The translations under genes and the position numbers were made by a program. A stretch of 64,000 bases of DNA from Oligoflexus sp. (GTDB lineage Bacteria; Bdellovibrionota_B; Oligoflexia; Oligoflexales; Oligoflexaceae): the NCBI GenBank assembly GCA_014377445.1, contig JACMPP010000016.1, positions 1 to 64,000 on the forward strand, written 5' to 3'. How positions within the stretch are numbered: position 1 is the first letter of the stretch; each line of letters starts with the position of its first letter. The notes under the pieces were generated by a model, which saw only the letters and a program-made list of their open reading frames with translations, was not told where the DNA came from and searched no databases. Of this stretch, positions 16,319 through 25,183 are shown piece after piece.

Positions 16319-17302
16319 TTAAATTTTTGGAGGAACAATGTTCTGCTCTATAACTCCGAAAATGCTCTTTCCTGCTGCATCTTTCATTTCGATTCGAATC
16401 GAATCTCCATGCTTCAAAAACTCGGTTGATGCTTTGCCCGTATCGATTATCTCGATCATGCGCCGTTCGGCAAGACATGAGGAGCCTCGGTTACGGTCTT
16501 CGTTGGAAACCGTTCCACTGCCAAGAATGGTGCCGGCTGTGTAGCTGCGCGTCTTGGCGATATGGGCGATGAGTTCGAAAAAGGAAAAGTGCATCTCGGG
16601 ACCCGCGTTGGGATCACCAAAGAGATTGCCGTTGAGATGAGTCGTAAGAGGCAGATGAATGCGACCATCATGCCAGGCTTCACCCAATTCATCCGGGGTC
16701 ACGGCAAATGGCGAAAAGCCTGAAGCGGGTTTGGATTGGAAAAAACCAAAGCCTTTTTCAAGCTCCGCCGGGATAAGATTGCGGAGGGAGACATCATTCA
16801 CGAGGCAAAGAAGTCGAACGTGCCTGCCTGCATCACTCGCTTTCACGCCTTGAGGTGTGTCACCAAGGATGACGGCAACTTCTGATTCAAAGTCACAGCC
16901 CCAGCTAGGATCAGCCAAGGTAATATCGTCACGCGCGCCAAGCAAGATGCCCGAACCGCCCTGGTAGATCAGGGGGTCAGTGCGCAAAGTCTTGGGTGGC
17001 TCTGCGTTACGGGCCTTACGGACGAGAAGAATATGATGGATGTAGGATGAAGCGTCGATCCACTCGTACGCTCTGGGCAGAGGCGCTTTCCATTCGATCG
17101 TTTTCGTTTCGACGCCAAAGCTTGTGTCGCTGTTGAGTCGTTTCGAGATCTCCGATAGATCGGCGGAAAGTTCTTCCCAACGATCGAGAGCCGATTGAAG
17201 TGTGGGAATGCTATGGCCCGCTTCGATGCAGCGGTTGAGGTCGCGACTTACGACCATTAGCTGTCCATCACGCATCCCGTTGTTCTTCGTACCTAGCTTC
17301 AT
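16319..17302 (-). CDS. Fumarylacetoacetate hydrolase family protein
   Basis: 327 residues. The start MKLGTKNNGMRDGQLMVVSR is the typical N-terminus of FAH-like hydrolases found in aromatic amino-acid catabolism. The metal-binding region is seen as DFESEVAVILGD (about residues 137-148), with the third acidic ligand in LVNDVSLRN. A later conserved stretch is GTILGSGTVSNEDRNRGSSC. These enzymes cleave C-C bonds of beta-diketo acids; fumarylacetoacetate or a related acylpyruvate is the likely substrate. It sits 12 bases after rluB in the scpAB operon, an unrelated function there. No other tyrosine-degradation gene is in the window. Confidence 0.9.
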   Translation of the reverse strand: MKLGTKNNGMRDGQLMVVSRDLNRCIEAGHSIPTLQSALDRWEELSADLSEISKRLNSDTSFGVETKTIEWKAPLPRAYEWIDASSYIHHILLVRKARNAEPPKTLRTDPLIYQGGSGILLGARDDITLADPSWGCDFESEVAVILGDTPQGVKASDAGRHVRLLCLVNDVSLRNLIPAELEKGFGFFQSKPASGFSPFAVTPDELGEAWHDGRIHLPLTTHLNGNLFGDPNAGPEMHFSFFELIAHIAKTRSYTAGTILGSGTVSNEDRNRGSSCLAERRMIEIIDTGKASTEFLKHGDSIRIEMKDAAGKSIFGVIEQNIVPPKI

Positions 17303-17314
17303 GAGGATGACTCC

Positions 17315-18061
17315 TTACTTTTCGAGACCGACCGCTTGCTTCAAATTCAGGATTTCTGCTGAATTGAGTTGGCGATAATCACCCGGAGCCAAGTTATCTG
17401 GCAAGGCCAAATCTCCGAAAGCCATTCGAATCAAGCGTACAACGCGACCATCGAAATGTTCGAAAGTCCTTCGTACGATGCGGTTTCGGCCTTCACGGAC
17501 CTTGATGAGGTAGTAAGCGCCGCGCGTATTGCCCAAATCGACGCTTTGCAGAAACTGCAGATCTGCGCCTTGAGTCGGACCGTCATCAAGGGTTATACCA
17601 TTGCGAATAGCCTTTTCTTCTTCTGGCTTCAAACGCTTGGTAAATAGCACCTGATAGGTACGGGTAATCTTGTAGCTAGGGTGTGTGAGCCGGTGCACGA
17701 GCTCGCCGTCGTTCGAGAGGAGCAGAAGCCCTTCCGTACGATAGTCGAGGCGGCCGACTGGATTGAGGAGGAATTTTACGTGGCGAAGAGCCGGAAGATC
17801 GAAAATGGTGATCTTGCCTTCTTCGCGCTGACGGCTGGTCAGAGTGAGGTCCGGCTTATGCAGCATCCAGTAAACGCGGGGCGGTTGACGGTCTTGGACC
17901 AACTTGCCTTTGACCGTAATCTGGTCCGAGTCAGGTTGGATCTTAGTCCCGGGTTCGCGTACCACTTTGCCGTTGATGCTGATCTGTCCCTCGAGAAGCA
18001 TCTTCTCCGCTTCTCTCCGGGATGCTATCCCGAGTTGGGAGAGCCACTTCTGTATTCTCAT
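17315..18061 (-). CDS. rluB: Ribosomal RNA pseudouridine synthase, RluB/RsuA type
   Basis: 248 residues from the ATG at 18061, chosen because the S4 domain begins immediately (MRIQKWLSQLGIASRREAEK). The S4 RNA-binding domain covers residues 1-60. The synthase domain has the catalytic loop GRLDYRTEGLLLL with Asp106, and later GRNRIVRRTFEHFDGRVVRL. This class modifies 23S rRNA position 2605 (RluB) or 16S 516 (RsuA); the scpAB context is common for RluB. The first 119 bases overlap the 3' end of scpB in another frame, which is unusually long. GGAT is the only upstream ribosome-site-like sequence, so coupling to scpB translation is likely. Confidence 0.92.
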   Translation of the reverse strand: MRIQKWLSQLGIASRREAEKMLLEGQISINGKVVREPGTKIQPDSDQITVKGKLVQDRQPPRVYWMLHKPDLTLTSRQREEGKITIFDLPALRHVKFLLNPVGRLDYRTEGLLLLSNDGELVHRLTHPSYKITRTYQVLFTKRLKPEEEKAIRNGITLDDGPTQGADLQFLQSVDLGNTRGAYYLIKVREGRNRIVRRTFEHFDGRVVRLIRMAFGDLALPDNLAPGDYRQLNSAEILNLKQAVGLEK

Positions 18062-19640
18062 ATCCGTCACTGAGGAATCCTTCGTTGTCAAATATGCCGC
18101 CAGACCTACGTACTTTGGCATCGGTCGGTGCAGATGATTCAGAACCGTCCTCTCTTACCTCAAAAACGCCGTCAGATTTAGCGAAATCGCTCGAGAGACC
18201 AGCCGAAATTTCAGGCTGCTCCTGGCTATCATCCCCGATAAAATCCTCGACATCGATGTCATGGTCCGGTCGTTCGATCTTATTGAAGGCATCGATCATG
18301 GCTTCCGATGCAGGCTGGAACGCCGATAATGGCGGCAAATCATTCAGACTTGTCACGCGGAACACGCGCAGAAATTCGGCGGTCGTTCCAAAGAGCATGG
18401 GGCGCCCTGAATCTTCCTTGCGACCAACGCAGGCGACAAGATCCCGTTCGAGAAGGTTTCTGATGATGCTGCCGGCGTCGACACCCCGAATAAATTCGAT
18501 ATCGGCGCGGGTACAGGGCTGACGATACGCAATAATAGCCAAGGTTTCATGAGCGGCACGGGATAGAGGTCGCTGCCGGGACGAAAACATCCGCTCCATG
18601 ATAGGCGCGGCCGCGGGCACGGTTCGGAATTGATAACCGGTACCCTTGTCATACTCCAAACGGAAGCCGCCGCTTCGCTCTTTATAGAGCCGCAGAAGCT
18701 GCTGAACAATCTGGTCGATCACCGAGTGATCGGGCTCCATACCATCGTCGTCTGCCAGTGTTTCAGCGATTTCAGAAATTGAAATGGGTTTCGGGGCCGC
18801 AAAGAGGACTGCTTCAACCTGCGCTTCGAGATTGATCGCTTCGTCCCAGCGCATGAGACCCTGCTTATCGTCGGTAACGATTTCAGGTTCGATCGATTCA
18901 GTGGCCGCTGACACTTTCGCTGTCGCTTGGCTTTGATCTTCGAAATCATCTCCATTGCCGAGAGAAGCGGAGGCTCCGCTTCGCTGAATCTCCTTCTCGT
19001 CTTTTTTGCCCCGTTTGCCTTTTTTCTTAGGCTTCAGGTCCTCTGCAAAGGCTTCTGCGGTGGCGCTCAATTCTGGGACGGCCTCGTTTTCGCCGGCAGT
19101 TATATCGCTCTCGTCTGATTCGGCTAGTATTTCTGAATCTGGAATCACGCGGTCGGCAAGGCTATCGCCATACGCAAGGAGTTCGTGCTCAACATCTTCC
19201 TTGATGGCGTGTACTTCGTCATCTACGCCTAGCAATTCAACGGCATCAACCGGCTCAGCCTCGAAAGCCTCGCCCCCGATCTTATTTTCGGCCTCATTAA
19301 ACTCGATGACCTGAGTCTTTACTTTGTCTTTGGCCGATTTTTTGGATTTGCCTTTGCCTTTCGGCTTCGCATCATCAGCGCTGCCGAGCACAAGATCTTC
19401 GTGGTCTTCACCCGTTCCAAGGGCCGGATTAAATTCCTCAGCCCATCGCTGGGCCGCTTCAATAAGCGAGGCATCAAGATCTAATTCTGACTCTGTAGGT
19501 AAATCATTCGCAATGCCAGTTTCCTCCAGGGCCTTGTCGCCCTGAGCGGAAAGCTCTGCATTCGCCTCATCCACGGCCTTTGGAACTGCCGCTTTTTGAT
19601 CTGCCGTTTCATCGTCGAATTTATCATTTGAATCAGCCAA
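17943..19640 (-). CDS. scpB: Segregation and condensation protein ScpB with long acidic extensions
   Basis: 565 residues from a TTG at 19640, supported by AGAGG eight bases upstream. The conserved ScpB core, two winged helices, occupies only about residues 270-440: QVEAVLFAAPKPISISEIAE, then SRAAHETLAIIAYRQPCTRA, IEFIRGVDAGSII, and RKEDSGRPMLFGTTAEFL. Standard ScpB proteins are near 200 residues. Here a 260-residue acidic, Glu/Asp/Ala-rich region precedes the core. It contains two lysine-rich islands (about 92-108 and 203-217, KPKKKGKRGKKDEK). A 125-residue acidic tail follows and overlaps rluB. ScpB binds ScpA and Smc to form the condensin-like loader. scpA lies 25 bases upstream. Confidence 0.93.
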   Translation of the reverse strand: MADSNDKFDDETADQKAAVPKAVDEANAELSAQGDKALEETGIANDLPTESELDLDASLIEAAQRWAEEFNPALGTGEDHEDLVLGSADDAKPKGKGKSKKSAKDKVKTQVIEFNEAENKIGGEAFEAEPVDAVELLGVDDEVHAIKEDVEHELLAYGDSLADRVIPDSEILAESDESDITAGENEAVPELSATAEAFAEDLKPKKKGKRGKKDEKEIQRSGASASLGNGDDFEDQSQATAKVSAATESIEPEIVTDDKQGLMRWDEAINLEAQVEAVLFAAPKPISISEIAETLADDDGMEPDHSVIDQIVQQLLRLYKERSGGFRLEYDKGTGYQFRTVPAAAPIMERMFSSRQRPLSRAAHETLAIIAYRQPCTRADIEFIRGVDAGSIIRNLLERDLVACVGRKEDSGRPMLFGTTAEFLRVFRVTSLNDLPPLSAFQPASEAMIDAFNKIERPDHDIDVEDFIGDDSQEQPEISAGLSSDFAKSDGVFEVREDGSESSAPTDAKVRRSGGIFDNEGFLSDGYENTEVALPTRDSIPERSGEDASRGTDQHQRQSGTRTRD

Positions 19641-19665
19641 GACTGATACCTCTTTCTGGGAATTT

Positions 19666-20490
19666 TTAGTTTGCCATCTCAGTCTCTGTCTCTATTTCGG
19701 GCACGTTTTCACTGGTTTTTTCGGAAATTTGCAACGGCAATTGAGCTTTATCCAGATCAGCGCGATAGAGCCACATCGGGCCATTTGCGACTTCCTGATA
19801 GACCTTAAGCTGACCCGCTTTACAAAGTTCGAGTGCCGCGAGTATGTAAATCACGAGTTCGTAGCGTGATTGAAAATTCTTATAAAAGCCTTGAAACAAC
19901 GCGAAATTCACGTTCTCAATAACTTTTGCCAGCTCTTTAATCTTATCTTCGAGGGTCACGTTGTGAGTCGTCGCTTCGACTCGAACAGGTGGTTTCCTCT
20001 CCGCAAGAGTCGCCAGCATTTGTTCGTAGAGAATGATGAGCGAAGTTGGATCACCTATTAATGGCGCTTCGATGTCCTCATAGAGCGGCATCAAACGCTG
20101 CCATTCCATAGAGGAGCGGATCTGCACGCCAAACTGCGGTTTGATCGCCAGATGTTCGCCGACCCGCTTGAATATTTCGTACTGCAGCAATTGCTCCTGC
20201 AGAGAATAACGCGGATCGTCTTCTTTTAGAGTGCCATCCTCAGTTTTGCTTTCCTGTCCCGGGAGCAGCATCTTCGATTTAATTTCAATCAAAGTCGCGG
20301 CCATCTCAATAAATTCACCGGCATCGGCAAGGTCGTCATATTTCAAGATCCGCAAATACGCGAGGTACTGTTGCGTAAGCTTGAAGATGTCGATATTAAA
20401 GATATCGATTTCATTCACCCGAATCAAATGCAACAGAAGGTCCAGAGGACCCTCAAATTGATCGAGCTTCAGATAATATTGATTTGTCAT
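19666..20490 (-). CDS. scpA: Segregation and condensation protein ScpA
   Basis: 274 residues, the kleisin subunit of the Smc-ScpAB complex. The N-terminal Smc-neck binding part is typical: YLKLDQFEGPLDLLLHLIRV, then EIDIFNIDIFKLTQQYL. The motif EFIEMAATLIEIKSKMLLPG follows. The C-terminal winged helix contains SRYELVIYILAALELCKAGQLKVYQ. Length is normal. It is the first gene of the scpA-scpB-rluB-FAH operon; the 235-base gap to the divergent LuxE/LuxC-like gene must hold both promoters. Confidence 0.96.
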   Translation of the reverse strand: MTNQYYLKLDQFEGPLDLLLHLIRVNEIDIFNIDIFKLTQQYLAYLRILKYDDLADAGEFIEMAATLIEIKSKMLLPGQESKTEDGTLKEDDPRYSLQEQLLQYEIFKRVGEHLAIKPQFGVQIRSSMEWQRLMPLYEDIEAPLIGDPTSLIILYEQMLATLAERKPPVRVEATTHNVTLEDKIKELAKVIENVNFALFQGFYKNFQSRYELVIYILAALELCKAGQLKVYQEVANGPMWLYRADLDKAQLPLQISEKTSENVPEIETETEMAN

Positions 20491-20725
20491 TAGAGGCTGT
20501 TCCCTTGCCGCTTACGAGCAAATTTGTGATGGTCTCGGATTTTAACTGAAAGTTCGCTTTTGCTCCAGCTCTAAGGAAGTCTGCCAATCTTTCTTGAAAT
20601 TCCAATGTTATCATCTGCTTGCGCTGCCAAAGCCGACAGGGGCCTCGAGACATAGGCTTTATTCAAGACTTGCAGGAACTTAGACCATCTGGCATACAAC
20701 AGGTTTTAGAAAAAGGAGACGCTGG

Positions 20726-22807
20726 ATGAACCTGCAAAAATTCCTGACGATATGGCGTCAAATCCCCTTCTCGAAACTGTTTGAGAAGCAGGAAGACTTT
20801 CCGATTGGCGCGGTTTCTCAGGTTCATGCCGATATTCTGAAGTCGTTTTATCCAGACTATCCTCTGCTTCCTATCGAATTCCTGAAACATTGTCCTGATC
20901 AAATCGAAGCGGCCTTTCAAAAGCCGGTGGCTCACTTTTTTCTTTCCAGCGGCACGTCTCAGCGCGATCGCTCTCGCTCCTCCTTTTCCAAAGACGGGAT
21001 GGATCTTTATCACGAATTTTCGTTACTGAGTTTTCGAGCGATGCTGGCTTGTTTCTTTCCGGCAGAGTCCAAACCTGCCGGTTATAGCTTCATTCCCAGT
21101 CCCGAAGAATGGCCGACTTCAAGCCTCGCCCAAATGGTGAGCTGGATCGGCGAAGAATTTCCACTGACTTACTGGACGCCCGGCAGCCCACTGCCGCAGC
21201 AACCTGTTTGGCTTTTTGCCACGGGGTTTCACCTTGTGTCCTTTGCCGATGAGGGCGGACGTTGCCCATTGCCCGCTGGTAGCATTGTTATTGAAACCGG
21301 CGGCACCAAGGGTCAAACCCGTTCCGTGACGCGAGAGGAACTCTATAGTCTCATCAGCGATTGTTTCGCGGTCGATCACAATCACATTGTGAGCGAATAT
21401 GGAATGTGCGAACTTGCGAGCCAAGCTTATGATTTTGTTGATCAACCCATGGGTCCTATCGTACCCCTGGAGCGACGTTGGTTCCGCTTTCCAGCCTGGG
21501 TTCAAACCAAGGTTCTTGCACCTGATCAAAGTATCGGCAACGTCGGCGACGGCAGCCTGATCATCGACGATCGTATTCGCAACGATCTCGGCACTCCCTT
21601 TCGCAGTGAAGATCGCGCTTTAGTGAGAGAGGATGGAGCTTTTCAACTCAAGGGTCGCGTGGCTTTTAGTCCTTTGAAAGGTTGTTCTCTCCTTGCAGAA
21701 GACCTGTTGAAGTCGTCGAACAAAATCGCAGGACCCACAAACATGGGCGCAGCGAACACCCCCCATCGAACGACCGTATCCCCCGATCGCGCCGAAACCC
21801 TTCATCGGCTGACGCAACAGATGATTTGCGATCCTGAATTTCATGCCCTGGTGCTTGGAAGTCTTGGACAAAATCGAGTGGCTGAATGGTTTCTCGATGA
21901 TCTTCGAAATTCTATTCCCCGTTCGACGGAAGCATGGGTCGAGGCGGCAAAGGCCTCGCAAAATCAACTCGAATCGTGGCTTTTTATTCCTCCAAGGACA
22001 CATAATTTTGCTGTCGTACATCCTTTGTTTCTGGCCGCGCTGCTCGATCTCCGCATCCTGGTTCGTCCCAGTGCCGATCTCGCCCTTTTGCAGTACTGGC
22101 AAAAGCTGTTCAAGGGTTTCTGGCAGTTTGAAATTATCGATTCTGCCTGGCGGCTCGAAACGGGAGAAGCCGTTCCGGCGGCGGGCCTTCTCGTTTTTGG
22201 CAGCGATGAAACCATAGCCGAACTCCGGGCAGCCAGTCTGGTTCCCGTTCAAGGTTTTGGAACCTGGTTAACGGTCTCGATAATCCATCGGGACAGTTGG
22301 CTCAAAGATGACTGGGTTAAAGATGCGTTCAGCCTAAAACAACAGGGCTGCATGAGTTCGCGCCTTCTCTTTGTTTGGGACGACGAAACTCCGCCATCTG
22401 TCCTTGATAGAACGGCCAACATCGGGCCGTTAACTCACGGGGATCATTTGCATCTTGCGCACAGTGAACTCGACATGGCCCTCGACGGATATACGATTTT
22501 AGCTCGCCCTTCGCTCGATGATCTTCTGCTTGGGCACAAGGCTTGGTGTGATCGTGAAGGCATACAAAATCTTTTGAGCTCCCGTCCTTTAACAGTTCCT
22601 CTCATACGAATTTCACGGACAGATCTTGACGTTGTCATCCGATCGATCGAGGCGAATGACTCCTTTAAACTGGTGAGTTGTGATGCAGCGTCTAAAGCTT
22701 TGTTAAGCGGGCATCCCAAGATCCTAACCCGTACCATCGGTCAGGCAAATACGGCTCCTTGGAATGGGGTCCATGGCAGGCAAGCTCTCTTTTTTCCTGA
22801 AGGATAA
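20726..22807 (+). CDS. Fused LuxE-like acyl-protein synthetase and LuxC-like acyl-CoA reductase
   Basis: 693 residues; AAGGAG lies seven bases before the ATG. Residues 1-330 follow LuxE (PaaK-like ligase superfamily). They have an adenylation loop FFLSSGTSQRDRS (71-83), ETGGTKGQTRSVTREEL (190-206), SEYGMCELASQAYD (223-236), and KGCSLLAEDLL with Cys320, where LuxE proteins carry their acyl-accepting cysteine. Residues 350-690 follow LuxC (aldehyde-dehydrogenase fold). They have HPLFLAALLDLRILVRPSAD (432-451), VFGSDETIAELR (490-501), and LKQQGCMSSRLLFV, matching the QQACxSPQ active site with Cys542. They end with RTIGQANTAPWNGVHGRQ. Together these activities would activate a fatty acid and reduce it to an aldehyde. 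No luxAB or luxD is nearby. It is probably monocistronic, or leads into the M14 gene after 106 bases. Confidence 0.8.
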   Translation: MNLQKFLTIWRQIPFSKLFEKQEDFPIGAVSQVHADILKSFYPDYPLLPIEFLKHCPDQIEAAFQKPVAHFFLSSGTSQRDRSRSSFSKDGMDLYHEFSLLSFRAMLACFFPAESKPAGYSFIPSPEEWPTSSLAQMVSWIGEEFPLTYWTPGSPLPQQPVWLFATGFHLVSFADEGGRCPLPAGSIVIETGGTKGQTRSVTREELYSLISDCFAVDHNHIVSEYGMCELASQAYDFVDQPMGPIVPLERRWFRFPAWVQTKVLAPDQSIGNVGDGSLIIDDRIRNDLGTPFRSEDRALVREDGAFQLKGRVAFSPLKGCSLLAEDLLKSSNKIAGPTNMGAANTPHRTTVSPDRAETLHRLTQQMICDPEFHALVLGSLGQNRVAEWFLDDLRNSIPRSTEAWVEAAKASQNQLESWLFIPPRTHNFAVVHPLFLAALLDLRILVRPSADLALLQYWQKLFKGFWQFEIIDSAWRLETGEAVPAAGLLVFGSDETIAELRAASLVPVQGFGTWLTVSIIHRDSWLKDDWVKDAFSLKQQGCMSSRLLFVWDDETPPSVLDRTANIGPLTHGDHLHLAHSELDMALDGYTILARPSLDDLLLGHKAWCDREGIQNLLSSRPLTVPLIRISRTDLDVVIRSIEANDSFKLVSCDAASKALLSGHPKILTRTIGQANTAPWNGVHGRQALFFPEG

Positions 22808-22913
22808 CTAAAATTACTCCGCTCGACCTGAAGCAGGGTTATAATAGTGAGAAGAGATTAGTCAGCCCCATCTATCAAGCATCTCTCCGCGTAAACGGGG
22901 AAAGGAATGCCAA

Positions 22914-23978
22914 GTGCTTTTGAAAAGCTTGACGACGATTATAGGCCTTGCTGCCGTGGCGTTACCAGCAGGTGCCGCCGAGGATCACTACGCCGACATA
23001 TTGAAACGAGCCTTCATCAGCAGTTCGAGCGTCAGCCAAGAGACCCTCGACAGCTTTCGTATTTCCGAGACCGCAGAACCAGCGGCCGTTAAAGAACTTT
23101 GCGCAAAGCTTGGTGTAAAATTCAAAAAATTTGGTTGGGAAGCGGATCCATGCGGCAAGCTGCCTTGGCGCGCGACACTCCGGACGGTGAAGAACAATCC
23201 CCTTTTGTTTATCACCTTCGGCAATGGCGGCGATAACACTCTTATTCTCAGCGCCGTCCATCCTGACGAGCTAACACCCGTGCCTATGGGCTTTCGTCTC
23301 GCCCGGCATCTGAGTGAGCATCCTGAACTGATCTCAAGTGATCAACAGGTTATCATCGCCCCTCTGGTCAATCCGGACGGCTTTTTTGTCGAAAATCCTA
23401 CCCGAACCAATGCACGCGGCGTGGACACCAATCGGAATTTTTTCACGCTCGACTGGTATGAAAAATCTCTGACTTGGTGGAAGACTCTAAAACTCAAAAA
23501 ACTCTCGCACTTTCCGGGACACTTCCCCAATTCGGAAGTGGAAACCGTCTTTCAGGTGCGAATGATCGACGAGTTTCAACCCGACAAGATTCTTTCGGTC
23601 CATGCGCCCCTTGGCTTCATCGACTACGACGGCCCGGGTGATCAAAAACCGACGACCCTGAGTCAGGCAGAACGTCAGGCAAAGGCCCTGGCTGGAGCTA
23701 TTTCGCAGAAATCAAAGAATTATCGCGTTGTGGATTACTCCTTCTATCCCGGATCGCTTGGCAATTTTGCCGGCAATGAGCGGCATATCCCCACGATCAC
23801 CCTCGAACTCGCGACGACGGACGCTAAAAAGGTCGATAGCTATTGGGATCAATTCCTCCCGGGCCTTCTTCAGGCCATCAGCTACCCCTTCAAAAAGACC
23901 ATCGAAAAGACCAACAATACTCAGAAGTTCTACAGTGATTTCACCGACAAACCACGTCCAAAAACCGATAAGTCCTAA
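22914..23978 (+). CDS. Exported M14 zinc carboxypeptidase/amidase, MpaA-like
   Basis: 354 residues from a GTG at 22914 with AAAGGA eight bases before it. A signal peptide ends near PAGAAE (residue 23). The M14 active site is complete: His116 and Glu119 in AVHPDELTP, substrate-binding NARGVDTNRNF (167-176), third zinc ligand His230 in SVHAPLGFIDYDG, and general base Glu298 in TLELATT. The VDTNRNF form and the short body resemble MpaA/Csd4-type enzymes that cut gamma-D-Glu-diaminopimelate bonds in murein peptides. A periplasmic wall-trimming role is inferred. A perfect TATAAT lies at 22840-22845 upstream, without a clear -35. Confidence 0.85.
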   Translation: MLLKSLTTIIGLAAVALPAGAAEDHYADILKRAFISSSSVSQETLDSFRISETAEPAAVKELCAKLGVKFKKFGWEADPCGKLPWRATLRTVKNNPLLFITFGNGGDNTLILSAVHPDELTPVPMGFRLARHLSEHPELISSDQQVIIAPLVNPDGFFVENPTRTNARGVDTNRNFFTLDWYEKSLTWWKTLKLKKLSHFPGHFPNSEVETVFQVRMIDEFQPDKILSVHAPLGFIDYDGPGDQKPTTLSQAERQAKALAGAISQKSKNYRVVDYSFYPGSLGNFAGNERHIPTITLELATTDAKKVDSYWDQFLPGLLQAISYPFKKTIEKTNNTQKFYSDFTDKPRPKTDKS

Positions 23979-24050
23979 TCCTGTCGAAATAAAATTGCCC
24001 TCAGAATTCAATCATGCGATATTCCGCCATTCCAGATGAGGACATGTAGT

Positions 24051-25169
24051 ATGCCGTTGAATTCGGAGCGCGAGCTCACACTCAAAGACTTTTCCTACGA
24101 AATTCCCGATTCTCTAGTCGCTCAAGAGCCCCTGAGCGATCGCGCAGCCTCGCGGCTCCTCGTCCATCATTCTTCTGGTAAAATCGAACACAGCCTTACC
24201 AAGGCGCTTCCAGACCTGCTGCTCGCAGGCACTCATCTTGTCGTCAATGATACTCGTGTCGTTCCAGGTCGACTCTTGGGCCATAACGTTCACGGGGGCA
24301 AAATTGAATTGATGCTGCTGCGTCCGCTCGATTCGGAGCTGAACATCTGGAGTGCCTTAGGCAAACCCTTTAAAAAATTAGCTGTTGGTCAGAAGATATT
24401 TTTCCCCGGCGAATGCGTGGCCGAGATTGTCGCACGTGAAGAACAGGGCGTGCAGCCTTCCCTACATGTGAAGTTCTCCCTGGATTTCGAAGCATTCTGG
24501 CTTTGGATGGAGCGCGAGGGCTATATTCCTTTGCCGCCTTATATCAATCGGAAGGACGCGCCCAACGCGCAATCTTCGAGCGATCGCGAACGGTATCAGA
24601 CGATCTATGCGAGAGAAAAAGGATCGGTGGCGGCGCCGACGGCAGGTCTGCACTTCTCGGAAAATCTTTGGCAGGCTTTGATTGCCAAAGGTATCACGCC
24701 TGTGCCGGTGACATTGCATGTGGGGGGCGGCACGTTTCTTCCCGTGAAGAGCGATGTGATTGCTCAGCACAACATGCACAAAGAACGTTATATGGTGACG
24801 AGCGATTCCCACGCCAAGCTTCAACACGCTCTCGCTGAAAATCTACCCATCGTCGCCGTTGGTACGACTTCGCTGCGTTGCATCGAGTCTTTTGCCCGCC
24901 TGGCCAATCAGGAAGCGCCTGAATCGCTGCTCAACCGCTGGCATGAAACCGAGCTCTTTCTCTACCCCAAAACAAAAGAAAGCCGCATCTCGCCATGGGC
25001 GATCAGCGGCCTTATTACCAACTTCCATCAATCGGAAAGTTCTCTTCTCATGCTAGTTTCGGCATTGATAGGGTATCAAGCCGTTCGTGATCTCTACGCC
25101 GAGGCCATTCAAGAACAATATCGGTTCTACAGTTATGGTGATGCCAGTCTTCTGTGGTTGCCGAAATAA
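24051..25169 (+). CDS. queA: S-adenosylmethionine:tRNA ribosyltransferase-isomerase QueA
   Basis: 372 residues from the ATG at 24051, with GAGGA eight bases upstream; the ATG at 24036 has no ribosome site. QueA transfers the ribosyl part of S-adenosylmethionine to preQ1 in tRNA, making epoxyqueuosine. Family motifs are continuous: YEIPDSLVAQEPLSDRAASR, NDTRVVPGRLLG, LPPYINRKD, YQTIYAREKGSVAAPTAGLH, LHVGGGTFLPVKSD, VAVGTTSLRCIES and GLITNFHQSESSLLMLVSAL. queE of the same pathway is at 57968-58624. TTGCCC (23995) and GATATT (24018) with 17 bases between form a possible promoter. Confidence 0.98.
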   Translation: MPLNSERELTLKDFSYEIPDSLVAQEPLSDRAASRLLVHHSSGKIEHSLTKALPDLLLAGTHLVVNDTRVVPGRLLGHNVHGGKIELMLLRPLDSELNIWSALGKPFKKLAVGQKIFFPGECVAEIVAREEQGVQPSLHVKFSLDFEAFWLWMEREGYIPLPPYINRKDAPNAQSSSDRERYQTIYAREKGSVAAPTAGLHFSENLWQALIAKGITPVPVTLHVGGGTFLPVKSDVIAQHNMHKERYMVTSDSHAKLQHALAENLPIVAVGTTSLRCIESFARLANQEAPESLLNRWHETELFLYPKTKESRISPWAISGLITNFHQSESSLLMLVSALIGYQAVRDLYAEAIQEQYRFYSYGDASLLWLPK

Positions 25170-25183
25170 TTCTCTGCCATATA

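Noticed and set aside
20453-20653. 66-codon minus-strand frame overlapping the start of scpA
   Set aside because: No ribosome site before either candidate start, overlap with scpA, and no recognisable sequence.
21620-22252. 210-codon minus-strand frame inside the LuxE/LuxC-like gene
   Set aside because: It lies opposite conserved sense motifs and has no coding signature of its own. It also does not break the sense frame, so it does not argue against the fusion.
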